A stretch of 64,000 nt of DNA from Aldrovandia affinis (GCA_029706075.1 JAINUG010000108.1:2542001-2606000), one strand, 5' to 3'; numbered from the stretch's first letter, positions 22,283 to 34,683 are shown. Numbers and translations: made by a program. Notes: generated from the sequence alone by a model not told the origin.

Positions 22283-25200
22283 GTGAGGTTTAAAACTAAA
22301 ACGAATAATAATTTTCACAAACAGTAACTTACAGCCTATTCATAGGTTTCTGTTATGCGGCGCAATAGCCTACTTTTGGCTATAGGCAGGCAAAGACGTG
22401 AGCAGCTGAGAAATTAAGACTGGGATTGTAAACCTATGCACTCTGTCCAGTTCCTTGTTTGTATTAACTGTGTATTATAAAATATTAAACATTTATGGTG
22501 GGTGGTATCACGTACCACAACATGTATTTAAATTGTTAAGTCGGCGGTTGAATATTTTCATCCGTATTTTCGTTGGAAGACAGTTATAATTGACTCAAAA
22601 CTTTTAACACAGCTATGTGGAATATGCGGTAGTCCTGTGAAATTAACATTGACGGTACAGTAAAAGCTAACTGAGAAAAATAAATCCCCACCATCCGCAG
22701 TCGAACATTTGTCGGCTTGAAATAATAGGTTGATTCAATTAACCGTCCTTTTTGTTTGATCAAACTGCAGTATTTGTACTCGGTCATTCTCAAACTCAAG
22801 GGAAAACCAGGAAAACTAGACATGAATTTTAATACATTGTGTATGGTGCGCATCTGGAGGGCACACTTCAAGTATTTAGCTGCTCTGTTAGCAATAACTT
22901 TGAAGGAATCTAGAGGATGAAAGTAAACAATAAGCAATATGGATTTCAATCTTCCCTCGAGTTCTGATTTTAATTCGTTATTAATTATTGTCTTTTTGGC
23001 GATGACAGGGAAATTGACTGGAAATTGTTAACGACTTGTGCATGTTTACTTCTATAAATGCTGTGACCAGTTGTTTGTGGACTGTTAATACTTATATAGT
23101 CACGGATGCCAAATGCAAGATAGTAAAGGTTTTGTAAATGAAATGAATGATCGTATGAAGACGGACTGGATATATCTGAGACAACATACAAAGCAGCTGC
23201 AGACAAAGAAACCACATTCTGTATAGTCATCTACTAGATCCTGTCTGTTTTTCTTCTCAGGGCTAATCTGTTTAGATATAACCTCAATCAACTATCACAC
23301 CTTCCATCACGCAGCTAAGGTTTTGCTATTGTGCCTAGTTTCTGCTAATATAGTACATGGAATTAGATACCCCTTGGTAATCAGGGGTTTGCATAACCAA
23401 TCAAGACAATATTACTATAGCTGGTTGAATATGATGGTTGAAGCTGTAGTTTATTTTATTAGAGATTTTCACGATTATTTTCTTGTAGTTTGCTCCATTG
23501 TTACACATGGCTGCCTGTACACATCAAACACATCAACAGTGCCTGTAATCCAGTTCTTGGTCTGCAGACTGGGAGAGTATATATTTTCTTTCAAAATCAA
23601 AGAAAGGTTACCTATGTAAAGGCCATCATCTGTGATGGAAGTGGATTTTTTAAACTGTTTTAACTAGTAAGTAACTCGTATCCCAATGAGATGTTTACAT
23701 GAGGTGTGCTGTATGCTTTGTGTACATTGCTCAGTGTGTGAGTGGGCCCACCGTGTGCTGAGGGCCTCCTACCATGCCAATAGCTAATTTGCCACAATTT
23801 TCATTGTTTTCTCTTGTTTTTATAAGTATGTCAGCATTTGACAACTATGCAAATGGCCGGGTTTAATACAGTCAATTAAATGCCTTTATATGCTTCACAG
23901 CTCAGAAACCAAGATGATCTATGTACCTCTCTGAGAAGTGACTCCTTCTCCTGGAGCTGTAAAGTGTGTCATAAAAGGTGCCGTCTGCCTGTCTGATGGC
24001 GCAAGCTTCAGCACACTATCGCATTGCGTGAGTGAGAGCCACATTCCTACTCCACCGTGCTGGAACTCGGCCGATCCCTGGCGCTCGCTTCGGCTTAGCG
24101 CCAGGCCCAGTGTACAGGGTATCTCACTGCCACCATGGGGTGCACTGGGCCCACTGGCCTCGGCACAGATCTTTATGCTTTGGCCCTGCAATCTCGCAAC
24201 TCCAGAAACATTACTTGCACTTGAGTGTACCTGTGCTAACATTTAAAGGGGCCACACTCTGAATAAGAGCTCAGCACATGGACCCTGTGATTCTGGGCCA
24301 ATTGGCCTAAATACACATGATTTGCTTTGATGTAAATTAAAAACGTTGACATATATACAAGTGGATAGGTTTTCGTGTGAAGCTACTACGCTGATTTAAT
24401 TTAAGGAAAATTCACAAAACAAACTGGGTTGTTCAGCATATGGACCATGCATTTTTGGTTGATTGGCCAGTGCTGTAACATTAGGTAAGTTTAAGTTCAG
24501 GCACCATTCACTGAGTGAGGACACAATTAACATTTTGCATGATGTAAGGACAAAGGAAGAGGTTAAACAGTTCAGTGTGTAAGGAGTCCTAACCCCATAG
24601 TTTTTTCTTTATAGGAAAATGCACATTTGTTTCACATTTAAAAAAATTCAGTTCTCATAATGCAGGGGATATCTTCACTTTTAAAAACATTTATGGATTA
24701 ACAAGACATATTTGCTAAAACAGCTTGATTAGAAACAAGACCTGAGATGCATTTTGTAGTCAACATTTGAGAAAGAAACATTTGTGCATGCATTTTTTGC
24801 TTGCAAAAAACATGTTTTCTCTTTAACGTCATTACCTTTTTGGAAGTACAAGTCCCCTGACACTGGCGTCTAGAAGGTCTGTCACAGTTACCAGGTTGCC
24901 TTCACAACACATAACATTTCCATAAAGTAGACAAAACATTATTCCTGCAGTTTGTTTTTCACTGTAACATAACATAACATAAATTCACGTGTTGTGCTCA
25001 AGTCACATTTTTCATGCTAAAGAACTATGGATAAAAATCAATCATATGGCTAAATCAAAGGATTTACACCAATTCCTGAGAAAGATGTACTTGTTTAGTT
25101 TCAAATGGTTGTTTCAGTACCTGCATGCTTTTATTTGGTATATAGGTCTGAGAAGCTTTGAAGATGGTCACATAAAACATTTCGCTTGTAAGTGGGAATG

Positions 25201-25358
25201 TGCTCTATCAACAGGGATTACAGTGAAATTAGCCACAGCAGTTTTGATGATCTACAAAACACTCCTAGTGCCGCAAACCCAGTTGCATGCATGCTTTTTT
25301 GTGCATTTTTGTTTGAATGCATTATGTGTAATCTTAAAATCCGATGTCCCGATTGCAG
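22283..25358 (+). other. Proposed gja1 intron
   Basis: Ends with CCCGATTGCAG at 25358. A GC-richer island at about 23930-24250 stands out and may be an intronic control element; open frames on both strands there are by-products of its composition. Otherwise AT-rich. Confidence 0.5.
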
Positions 25359-25374
25359 CTAGGTCTCCCTCAAG

Positions 25375-26532
25375 ATGGGTGACTGGAGCGCTTTAGGAAG
25401 ACTCCTCGACAAGGTCCAGGCCTACTCCACCGCTGGAGGAAAGGTCTGGCTCTCTGTCCTGTTCATCTTCCGGATCCTGGTCCTGGGAACAGCTGTGGAG
25501 TCCGCCTGGGGGGACGAGCAGTCGGCCTTTCAGTGCAACACTAAGCAGCCCGGCTGCGAGAACGTCTGCTATGACAAGTCCTTCCCCATCTCCCACGTCC
25601 GCTTCTGGGTCCTGCAGATCATCTTCGTCTCCACGCCGACGCTCCTCTACCTCGCACATGTGTTCTACCTGATGCGCAAGGAGCAGAAGCTGAACAGGAA
25701 GCAGGAGGAGCTGAAGGCGGTGCAGAACGACGGTGGTGATGTGGACATACCGCTGAAGAAGATTGAGCTGAAAAAGTTCAAGCACGGGCTGGAGGAGCAC
25801 GGGAAGGTCAAAATGAAGGGTGCCCTCTTGCGAACCTACATTGTGAGTATTTTCTTCAAGTCCATCTTCGAGGTGGGATTCCTGGTGATACAGTGGTACA
25901 TATACGGGTTCACGCTGGCCGCCGTCTACACCTGCGAGAGGGATCCTTGCCCGCACAGGGTCGACTGCTTCCTCTCCCGTCCCACAGAGAAGACGGTCTT
26001 CATCATCTTCATGTTGGTGGTGTCTCTGGTGTCCCTGCTGCTGAATGTTATCGAGTTGTTCTACGTCCTCTTTAAGAGAATCAAGGACCGCGTGAAAGGG
26101 CAACAAAACCACTACCAGCCCACCAGCGGCACCCTTAATCCCACTCCCAAGGACCTGTCTCCGACCAAGTACGCCTACTACAATGGCTGCTCCTCCCCCA
26201 CCGCCCCCTTGTCCCCCTTGTCCCCCATGTCACCCCCTGGGTACAAGCTGGCCACAGGGGAGAGGACCAACTCCTGTCGCAATTACAACAAACAAGCCAA
26301 CGAGCAGAACTGGGCCAACTACAGCACCGAGCAGAACCGACTGGGCCAGAACGGCAGCACCATCTCCAACTCCCATGCGCAGGCCTTTGATTACCCCGAC
26401 GACACCCAAGAGCACAAGAAACTGAGCGCAGGCCACGAGCTGCAGCCCCTGGCCCTGGTGGACCCCCGGCCTTCCAGTCGGGCGAGCAGTCGGGTCAGCA
26501 GCCGGGCGAGGCCGGATGACCTTGATGTCTAG
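25375..26532 (+). CDS. gja1: Connexin 43 (gap junction protein alpha 1)
   Basis: 385 residues (human 382). [20 protein letters not shown] start, TM1 about 21-41, loop 1 Cys54/61/65, TM2 75-98, a long Lys-rich cytoplasmic loop including [21 protein letters not shown]3 154-178, loop 2 Cys187/192/198 with His194, TM4 207-231 and a 150-residue tail. Tail motifs kept: Tyr247 and Tyr266 (Src sites), SPP-GY (PPxY-type sorting motif, 285-290), the NYNKQA..NWANYS stretch, the Ser-Ser-Arg repeats (Ser367/368, 371/372, 375/376; PKC and Akt sites) and a C-terminal DLDV that should bind the second PDZ domain of ZO-1 like mammalian DLEI. Met213, the internal start of the trafficking isoform GJA1-20k, is present. 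One extra Ser-Pro (280, 283, 286) expands the MAPK-site cluster. It forms gap junctions in heart, bone, fin and glia. The acceptor lies 16 bp before the ATG. Confidence 0.98.
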   Translation: MGDWSALGRLLDKVQAYSTAGGKVWLSVLFIFRILVLGTAVESAWGDEQSAFQCNTKQPGCENVCYDKSFPISHVRFWVLQIIFVSTPTLLYLAHVFYLMRKEQKLNRKQEELKAVQNDGGDVDIPLKKIELKKFKHGLEEHGKVKMKGALLRTYIVSIFFKSIFEVGFLVIQWYIYGFTLAAVYTCERDPCPHRVDCFLSRPTEKTVFIIFMLVVSLVSLLLNVIELFYVLFKRIKDRVKGQQNHYQPTSGTLNPTPKDLSPTKYAYYNGCSSPTAPLSPLSPMSPPGYKLATGERTNSCRNYNKQANEQNWANYSTEQNRLGQNGSTISNSHAQAFDYPDDTQEHKKLSAGHELQPLALVDPRPSSRASSRVSSRARPDDLDV

Positions 26533-26881
26533 CCCCGCCCCCCTTGCCACTTGATTGATATGCCAGAGGACAGAAAGCACAGAGACGTTCTCATGTGCTA
26601 AGGGGCGACATTTCCCACATTCACTGTCCTCGCCACAGACTCTACTAAACACGGAGACGAAAAGAAATACTTACACTGCTGGAGGTACTATCCATTAACA
26701 ATGACATTGAAACTAGTGGAGCTAACAAGCTTTAGCAATAAAACAACTAGAGGGCGACGAGCACAAGAATGTGTTCTGACAGTGTCCGACAGTCCCAGAT
26801 CTCCCTCTAGAGGAGTATGCCTTGGTGATAATGTTTGGTTTTGTTTTTCCTGTATAGGTTTTTGGTATGCCCACACAAATA

Positions 26882-26889
26882 ACATTCCA
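26882..26889 (+). promoter_or_regulatory. miR-1/miR-206 seed-match site in gja1 3'UTR
   Basis: ACATTCCA is a full 8-mer match. Cx43 repression by miR-1/206 is established in mammals; that this site is used here is inferred. Confidence 0.5.
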
Positions 26890-28280
26890 TTTAGAAATAT
26901 TGCACTTCGATTTTGACCAATGTGTCTTTATCCCATGCCTGGAAAATGGTTTGAAGAAACACTTGGCCTTTTATTCCCCCTTACGTGACCATCATCTTTT
27001 TCGATGTCAGTTCCATCTTGCAAAACAGGGTTATGAATAGGTTCCTTGTGCTCAGTATCATGAGTTAATATTTATTTATTAGTATAAGTATGCAGGACAT
27101 CCACCACTAGACAAAGATTGACTACTACCCAAGGTCATATCCATATTAGTAATATATAAAGTCACTAGACCCAACACCATATTTATTGATAATAATCCAA
27201 ATTTCAGCAATACTTTTTCACTGCAATTAAGAGGTTGCTTTTATTAATGATAGTGGACTGTCATTTCCTGATAAACTTTGAATTTATGTGGTGTCAGTTG
27301 TATTATTTTATGTATGTTGTCTTGGGGTTTTGTGGGGAAGTGGAAGTGTTCAGAGTGTGGATAAAAGCTGCTGTAAGACAAATACACAGCTTGATATTTT
27401 TTTCTTTTTCTTTTTTTGTGCTAAAATGTGTCCCTGAACATCTTTGAAAGAAAGGCTTTATTTTGTCTCTTTAAAAAAAAACCATGTATGTTATTTTGTT
27501 TTCTTTCCTTTTTGGATGGGAGAGGCGGGCAGTAGAAAGAAGTTCTCTGTTTTACATTTGGCGTGAATGATTTTTTTTTTGTTGAAACAATGTAATCATT
27601 GCTGCTTGAGAGATAGTTTTTAGTACTGTAAATCAAGCTAACTGTGTCACAAATGTGAGTTTTTTAGAAGACTGCTTTATAGAGCTGGACTAATATTTAG
27701 TCAAATATATTAAAAGGTATACGCCAATGTAGCTCCACAACTACCAAACACTAGTAGATGGAATTTCAATTGGACTTTTTTGTTTTGTTTTGACATTGCA
27801 TCATAGTATTTTGGTACTCGAACGCGGAGGTTCATGGATTTTTCAGCTACAATGGTGTTTGCACTGAGATTTTGGCTAGGGTGTAATATGATGCAAAAAA
27901 GTGGCAAGTGTTTCCTAGTATGCATGTTACTAATTTATTTTACAATACACCAGGCAGAAAATCACTACATTCAAACAGTGCTTCCCTTTGACATCTGATC
28001 TCACTGTGACCTTGAAAGATCAACCAAAGACAAGGTCTTCCATTCACAGAACAAACAAACTGGGATGTATATTTGCTGGATGAAGTGCAGTGTGGTCATG
28101 TTTTACCATGGAAATCCACTGTTGTACAGTGTGTAAGTGCATGATAGCAACAAAATGTCATTAATCATATCTGTGAAAAAAGCTATTTTAACCAATAAAG
28201 ATTTTTTTTCTTTCTTATGTTTGCTTTTTATTTGTCTCAGGGAATGCACTGAGGTGTCTTCAGCTTTATCCACATTCTCA

Positions 28281-28286
28281 AATAAA
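28281..28286 (+). terminator. Candidate gja1 polyadenylation signal
   Basis: AATAAA in TCAAATAAAGTTTTTTGC, followed by a T-rich downstream stretch; an alternative lies at 28194. Confidence 0.5.
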
Positions 28287-28299
28287 GTTTTTTGCTCTG

Positions 28300-28900
28300 A
28301 ATTCAGTCCAGTTTGGATTAGTTTGGATCTTAAAGCATAAATACAGTATGTCCTCCTGCTATATCAGACAACAACAGTATATTAGCTTATCATTAGGCAG
28401 GTTTCTACTGGGAAAATGCTCAGAAGCACAAAATTGGTTTCTCAATATCTTTTTCCTAGAAGTTGTGACCCTGTGGTAACAGGTCAAGAGCCTTTGCCTC
28501 CCTGGCAATGCACCGGAAAGGCAAAGATCCAAAATGGAGGGGGCCTGTTATTGTCAAGTCTGTGTGGCTAAAATATGAGTTGGGAGAACTTGAAAGAGTG
28601 GACCTGGAGAAGGACAGTGGGAGGTCAGGGGTCAAATACACAGCACAAACTTATTGTGGATATCTATTATGGTTAGGGACTGCTTTATCATTATAAAGAT
28701 GACAGGACATTCTTCTCACACAACCAGGCAATGTATCAGACAAAAACAATGAAGTGAGAAGGGCAATATCAATTCATACTCCAAGATATTAACTGCATAT
28801 TCGGTGTTAATGCAGATTATTTCCTACAAAACATGAAGTTAAAAGGAGAGAGACTGATAAGAGTGGCTAAATGTAAGTCTCAAAATGTTTTAGAGAGGTT
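28300..28900. other. Intergenic, start of gene desert
   Basis: No gene recognised. A frame at 28508-28696 looks slightly coding-like but has no family signature. Confidence 0.35.
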
Positions 28901-28939
28901 TAAAATTTAATCATATGAAAAGATGTAGCCCTTTTTTCT

Positions 28940-29130
28940 CTTATCCAAATTTCCTCTTTAACCTCTCCACAAAGCTAAATAAAACCACATGTCTGGGCCG
29001 AGCTCTGGGGGCCACATGTGGCTTGCGTGGAGTGAAAAAAAAAGCCTTTACTTTGATCTAGTGCTAATTAATCCAGATTTTTAATTTAACCATCACTTTT
29101 TTATCAGGATTATTTTATAATGTATCATTG
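28940..29130. promoter_or_regulatory. Candidate non-coding regulatory element A
   Basis: A GC-rich core (CACATGTCTGGGCC.. GGGGGCCACATGTGGCTTGC) with two CACATG E-box-type sites is followed by TAATTAATCCAGA homeodomain-type sites, in otherwise bland AT DNA. Conservation cannot be tested here. Confidence 0.3.
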
Positions 29131-29629
29131 AAGCTTAAGAAGAGCACCGCTAAAACATTTCAGCCCCATAATGTTTTTCTAACAAGGATTTACTGCATAA
29201 TCTATTTACATAACATAAGAAATCATTAAAAAAACCAAATTAAAAACATCTTCTAGAGTGTGAAACTCATGAGAATGGTTTTCTGCCAAATAGTAAAACA
29301 AACCTGGCGGTCTAAATGTACGTGTATGGGTTTTCAGTAGTCCTAACAAACTTGACAAATTAATTATTTTTGTGGAAGTGAAGCAATGTATACAATAATG
29401 TGCTGGTTTCATTAATGTGATAAAATGCAAATTAAGCAGTTCAAATGGGAAACTGTAGCAAGAAATGTTAAAACTGAATTCTGGTTGAAAACTGAAAGCT
29501 GCAATACCACTTCCTGGCTAAGCCTGTGATGATCTCATTTTGCAGATTATTTCAAAGAAAATAAAATATGAGATGATGCATGTTGAAAGAAAGGGTGGTT
29601 GCATGTTTCAAGAATTTCAAAATCATGTC

Positions 29630-30110
29630 AGCTGACGATGGTACATTCTCGGTGCATCCAAATGAACATTTTCACTGGGGCGTATTTCCAAACACCCCTC
29701 CGCATCGTCTAGGCAAAATGATAACCGCATAAGCGGCCATGCTTGAATGATTAACAATGTTCTGATAATGTGCAGCTGATTTATTGGGGACTGTGTGCTG
29801 CACCCGGTTAGCGCGAGAGAGCGGCGCCAGAGGTTTAGTGTGCGTGCGCACGTTTCATTGTTTATTTTTGGAACACAAGGATGCAAACGAGGACAGCTTT
29901 TTGGTGTGTAAAGCTTTTATTTTCTCCTCAGACTACTGGAAGCCCCGGTGTCTAACTTACATTTCCCCAGCCCTCACAACCACCCAGACCACAGCTTCAG
30001 GGTGGTGCTAGGCGTACATGTTAAAGCTGCTAACTTGAACTAAAAATGTAAACTCGGCCACATCTTTTCACTGTGACGTTGGCCCGAGGCTAATAAAAAA
30101 CATCTTGTAA
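29630..30110. promoter_or_regulatory. Candidate non-coding regulatory element B
   Basis: A locally complex, CpG-containing stretch (GTTAGCGCGAGAGAGCGGCGCC, 29809-29830) surrounded by AT-rich sequence. No open frame with coding character. Confidence 0.3.
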
Positions 30111-31535
30111 ACCATTTTTGTAATATCTCACACAAGACAACAGCACTTGTGTTATGTACATTGTTAAAGCAAACTTTAAGTTCCATTTACTGTCATTTGT
30201 CAGTCTATTTTACGGCCTTCGAGGGAACATGTACTGGGACATTTATTACTGTTCAAATGTTAGCCATTTTATTCATTCATCCAAGAAAGATGGACAACAG
30301 AAGATGACATATCCACCGGGATAAAGGGATGCGTAAAAAATGTGTCACTTAATTTAGTTTCATGTTCAATTAAAATGACAATGATACACAGCAGTTTGTT
30401 TATGAGAATTACTGAGTCACTCTTGTATGTTGAAAACTTCTGGGTCAAAACTGCTGTTGATATGAGGTACATTATATGAACCAATGCAGTTTGCACATTT
30501 CAACTAATGTCTATCCTACAGTGAATTAATGAATTCAAAGAAAATGGTGATTTATTTTGTCGCTGCTGACATCATTATCCAGAAGAGGCATTTTTCAGAG
30601 TGCCATAGAATTTTGAATCGCAGTATGTTCTATGCCCTCAAATCACCCAAACCCCTCTGGTACCCTCACCAAAAAGTGTAAAGTGCATGTGCCTAGAGAA
30701 ATCACTCCACAAATCTCACTTTGCATTAATTTGACTTGGCCCACTCTTCTGGCTAACAGAACAGCGGACAAAGGAGGAAGAGATCAGTACAATTATTTTC
30801 CCGTTCCTTTTGTAAATGTGTGAACTTTCTCATTTAAAACGGCATTCGCGAACCCAAACTGCTGTAGACCATGGTGATTGGGAATATCATGTGTCCCAAA
30901 ACGTCCACATCATCTCAGCTGTTTACATAAGCATAAGTAAAGAGAAACAATAGGATGCTTCCAATCATTTCGAGCAGGGTCTCTGCTTTCTCTGTGGCTG
31001 GGAATTGGATTTATTTCCTTTGAATTTTCCACTATTTTTACTGAAGCACTCAAACAGAGCAGAGCAACTGTGGTTTTGTTAAACATGAGACAGCTCGTCC
31101 AAAACAGGGTTAATGAGAGTGAGAACATGCGCTGAGTCAAAGAAAGTTTGTGCTAGTGCAGTTCATTAGTGACAGCAAGGTTGATGGAGACAGCACCGAC
31201 ACTGGAAGTCACATGACCACCTCCCTGTAGGTATTGTGGGGGCTTGGCAGTAATGACAGGATGTCTGCATTCAACCTGTGGAGCCCGAGGTGTATGTCCC
31301 AGTAGAAAAGGAAGCAAAAACACAAGGTTAGCATACAGTATATATATACTATACAGTATACTGTATAGATATATGCACATTATTTTTTTCACTTATAAGT
31401 ATGACCTCATTTCTTGGTGAAATATTACTGTCCAGTAGAATTGGTGCAAAAGGACCGCTAGATATAAATATTGCTTTGAAGAAATCAATTTAAACAATTT
31501 ATCTATACCCTGGGGCTGGGAAGCCATTTTAATTG

Positions 31536-31537
<2 letters not shown>
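30111..31537. other. Intergenic, nothing recognised
   Basis: AT-rich sequence without family signatures; a short TATA-rich palindromic tract near 31336-31370. Confidence 0.35.
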
Positions 31538-31573
<36 letters not shown>

Positions 31574-31578
31574 ACAGG

Positions 31579-31611
<33 letters not shown>
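31538..31611. repeat. (CA)n microsatellite
   Basis: About 74 bp of CA dinucleotides with two short interruptions (AAACACACACAGGAAA). Confidence 0.95.
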
Positions 31612-31613
<2 letters not shown>

Positions 31614-31734
31614 CCCACAGACTCACACACATGAAAATGTGATTGATATTATGATGCAAAGCATTGCTTTATTTCAAGGCACATAAACCACTGATTGCAA
31701 AAAGATGTCTCTCATGCACTTCTTTTGATGTTTC

Positions 31735-31975
31735 TCGGGGCGGGACACACACTGCGCATAACTCCACGCAGCCTGTGTCGACGTTGTTCCTGTTCCACGT
31801 GCGCCAGCGGGGCGAGAGGAGCGCGGGGCAGGGCGAGACACGTGGGACCCCTCCGGGGCGAACATGGAGCGTCTGACACAACGTTTCCTTCCCCACGTGA
31901 CCAGCCGTGCGAAGGCAGTAAACACTGTCCCATGCGTGCAGTCGCTCTTGGAGCGGAACGTCTGACATGTGGAAC
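31735..31975. promoter_or_regulatory. CpG-rich island with three CACGTG E-boxes
   Basis: About 240 bp dense in CpG in a desert that is otherwise CpG-poor. CACGTG occurs at 31796-31801, 31839-31844 and 31894-31899. Overlapping open frames on both strands are by-products of base composition. It could be an unmethylated island of an unseen promoter or an enhancer. Confidence 0.5.
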
Positions 31976-31979
31976 GTTT

Positions 31980-33214
31980 TAACTTGCGGTTCGTCTTGTA
32001 CAACTATTGTCCTCTCCACAATTAAAGTCCTCTGTGTGCTCCTTTTTGTTCACAGCTATCACACTGTCAAATTACCAGTATCCCTTGCATTATTCTACTC
32101 ACGTGCCAAGAATAATTGCTGTTATTAAATTCCCTTAAATGCCGAGGAAAATGTAAAAAAAAGGAAGTTAGTTAGATCAATGTCCAATGGATTCCCTTGC
32201 TGACAGTTTCCATAGAGTAATGTCCCACAGCGCACTGTTTAATCGTATTTATTTCCCTCCGCGTTCATCGTGATAGAGAAGTCTTGGATTAGGGCCCTAA
32301 TATTGTTTTTTGAGTTTGTTTTGTGTCAAAGTTCCCTGCATGCACTCAACCTGTCTGTGTAATGTCTTGAGAGAGCCAGGCTCACGAAGAAGAAGTGTTG
32401 TTAATAACGGAAAGAACATTTCACTCCCCTTCCATTTAAAACCAGGATTTTCATTTGTAAGGAAATGAAGGCAATTTGTAATGTGACAAGGCTACTGATC
32501 CAGTTGAGGTTTTCACAATGTTGTGCTTGGACAAGATTGTTTAAAAACATCTAAGAGGCTAACATTTTCAAATGCGAGTGTCGTGCAGGTCTGTGGCTAT
32601 ACATCAGAAATTATAGTGTGACGAAATCTCAGTATGGTTTTGATTGAGACTGATGTCTGAGGTCTGGACAGTTTAAGCCAGCCGGGTCAATACCAAGACC
32701 GCATTACAGCATTTGTCACCAATGTGGAGAATTCTGTATAAAAAACATTATGCAGAGTACATCCAAAGTCAACAGTGGGTCGAACTGGCACACGTCAGGT
32801 ATTTCCACATTTCCTCTTAAAATATTCCTCCTTGTGTTTTCTTGACACTTACGCACCAGCGACAAAATACTACGTTGACCTGTACATAGACCGTGGCTGG
32901 TGCTCTAAATTTAGCCAGCTGGGCCCGGCTTTCCACTGAAAGATCCAAATCACAGAGAACAGGCCAAGAACATCCTGAGATTGGAGAATATGATATATTT
33001 GGATGTACCTAATTTACTCAAAGTATTTCTGAGATTGATTCTCTTGGAGAGTATTTCATATTCATATTTGCCACAACAATGACTTTTTGGACACAATTGC
33101 CAGCCACATGGTCAGTCGTTGTATAGGGGTTGGGTGAAATGACCTAAAGTAACAAAAACAGGAGCCATATTTAATTGAAAGCCACTGGGTCAAACCTGAA
33201 GACATTAGCATTAT
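31980..33214. other. Intergenic, nothing recognised
   Basis: Moderately complex sequence without open frames of note; may contain regulatory DNA. Confidence 0.3.
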
Positions 33215-33224
33215 GGATTGAACC

Positions 33225-33450
33225 AAAGGGTGTTGCAGTGGGTAGTACTGTCACTGACCACAGCTCTAGGACCCTCAGATGTTTGCAGGCTCCTCTCATG
33301 CACATATGGGCTTTTTCTGCTATTTTCTCACACAGTCAAAGATGGGCTGCTTAGTTTAACTGGCATCTCCGATCCGCATCGCACTGGGCATGTCCTGTGA
33401 TGGGATTGGCATCCTGTTTTGTGCCCCGGCTGTCTGTGACCCTCTATCAC
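33225..33450 (+). repeat. Degenerate dispersed repeat (GCAGTGGGTAGTACTGTC type)
   Basis: The order GCAGTGGGTAGTACTGTC, ACAGCTCTAGG, CTCACACAGTCAAAGATG, CTGTGATGGGATTGGCATCC and TGTGCCCCGGC matches a common fish SINE-like repeat in diverged form. Confidence 0.55.
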
Positions 33451-34683
33451 AAGGGCAGGGCAACTCTGCAGGAAATGTTTTTGTTCCATCTGTAGCATAG
33501 CTAGCTGTTTTACTCTGGGACTTCTTCAGCTCAAAAAGAATTGTTAAAATTTTGTTGAATTCTTTCTCTATTCACTGCTATACAAGACAGGTTGTTTACA
33601 ATGTTAGTATTCCCAATATGCCAATGTACCAGTTCATCCCAATTAGCTGCCGCTGGGATAATTCAGCAATCGCTACAGAGAGAGGACATTCCAGAGAATT
33701 CCAGCCCATTCCAAATTCATTTATGTTCCTTGGCTCTGCACACTTCACTCAGGAGAATGCCCAAATGGACCCGGATGCAAAATGGTCCACACGTGACAGT
33801 GTCATTCCAATCACTCTAAGGCAAGTGAAGGGAACATCAACAACCCTCTCCATTTCTTGCTTTTTTTCCCTCCGATGAACTGAACACCAGGGCATATCCC
33901 ACAAGTCATAGCAAGGTTTACACTTTCCTCTAAATTAACTATGGAGTTACTTACAAACTGTAGCTGAGCTAATCTAAAAATGGAAGAGAAATTCTGAAAC
34001 CAAGCTGACAAATGTAGCTTGGTGTCACACCATTTTAATGTATATTTTATTGAAAATATGTAAAAGAGGATTTCACCATTACTGACTCATTGATTACCAA
34101 CGCAAAATCATTTGATGGCAAAGCAACTGTCAAATTTGACAGGAAAGTATACAATTCAATCTATGTTTGTGTAATGTTGCACTATATAAATAGCTTTTTC
34201 TTATACATTATATATGGCTGCTATTTTCCGAACAGTAGGCAATTCCAAGGGCGGGGTATGAGACAGTATCCCCAGTTCACTGGCACATGTCCAAGAACAA
34301 CTATAGGTTGCAAAATGATAATGCAACACAAACGGCCATCCTGAACCACAGACACGGCATAGTCCAGGTTCAGCTGAACAAGGCGTTGGCTATCTTTTGC
34401 TTTTTCGCAGTATCCAAGTCTCTCTGTAACTTCATCCATACGCAGAACAGGCAGTTAGCACACGTAGCAAAGATCCACCCTGTGGAAATGCTTACAAGGT
34501 GTTCAGAATCTCGTCTCGGAAAAACCCTGTTTCTGATTTCATTGTTTGGTCTGCTCTTTTCTGTGCTGCACATGGTACAGTGATGTTAGTTTTGTCCATC
34601 CCACTTGTAATGAAAATAATATTCTGATAGGTTTCCAAGAAATAAGCTTATACGTATGTATGTATATACAGTGTATAAATATA
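33451..34683. other. Intergenic, nothing recognised
   Basis: AT-rich; no convincing gene. Open frames at 33552 and 34287 lack similarity. Confidence 0.35.

Larger units (their letters stand above)
26533..28299 (+). other. gja1: gja1 3'UTR
   Basis: Two AATAAA signals (28194-28199 and 28281-28286) fit a 3'UTR of about 1.7 kb, similar to mammalian GJA1. It contains an 8-mer ACATTCCA at 26882-26889, the seed match of miR-1/miR-206, known regulators of Cx43. T-rich tracts are frequent. Confidence 0.6.

Noticed and set aside
23919-24246. Overlapping frames on both strands within the gja1 intron
   Set aside because: Explained by a GC-richer patch with few stops; no domain recognised on either strand.
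24989-25396. 135-codon frame running into the gja1 start
   Set aside because: It crosses the proposed splice acceptor in a different frame from Cx43 and shows no family signature.
28508-28696. Frame beginning MHRKGKDPKWRGPVIV, faintly like a retroelement integrase tail
   Set aside because: The resemblance is too short, and no other retroelement sequence is found beside it.
31393-31659. 88-codon minus-strand frame with repeated Cys-Val
   Set aside because: Translation of the (CA)n microsatellite.
31669-32019. Frames of 109-116 codons across the CpG island
   Set aside because: Several frames are open at once because of high GC; no similarity or codon preference.
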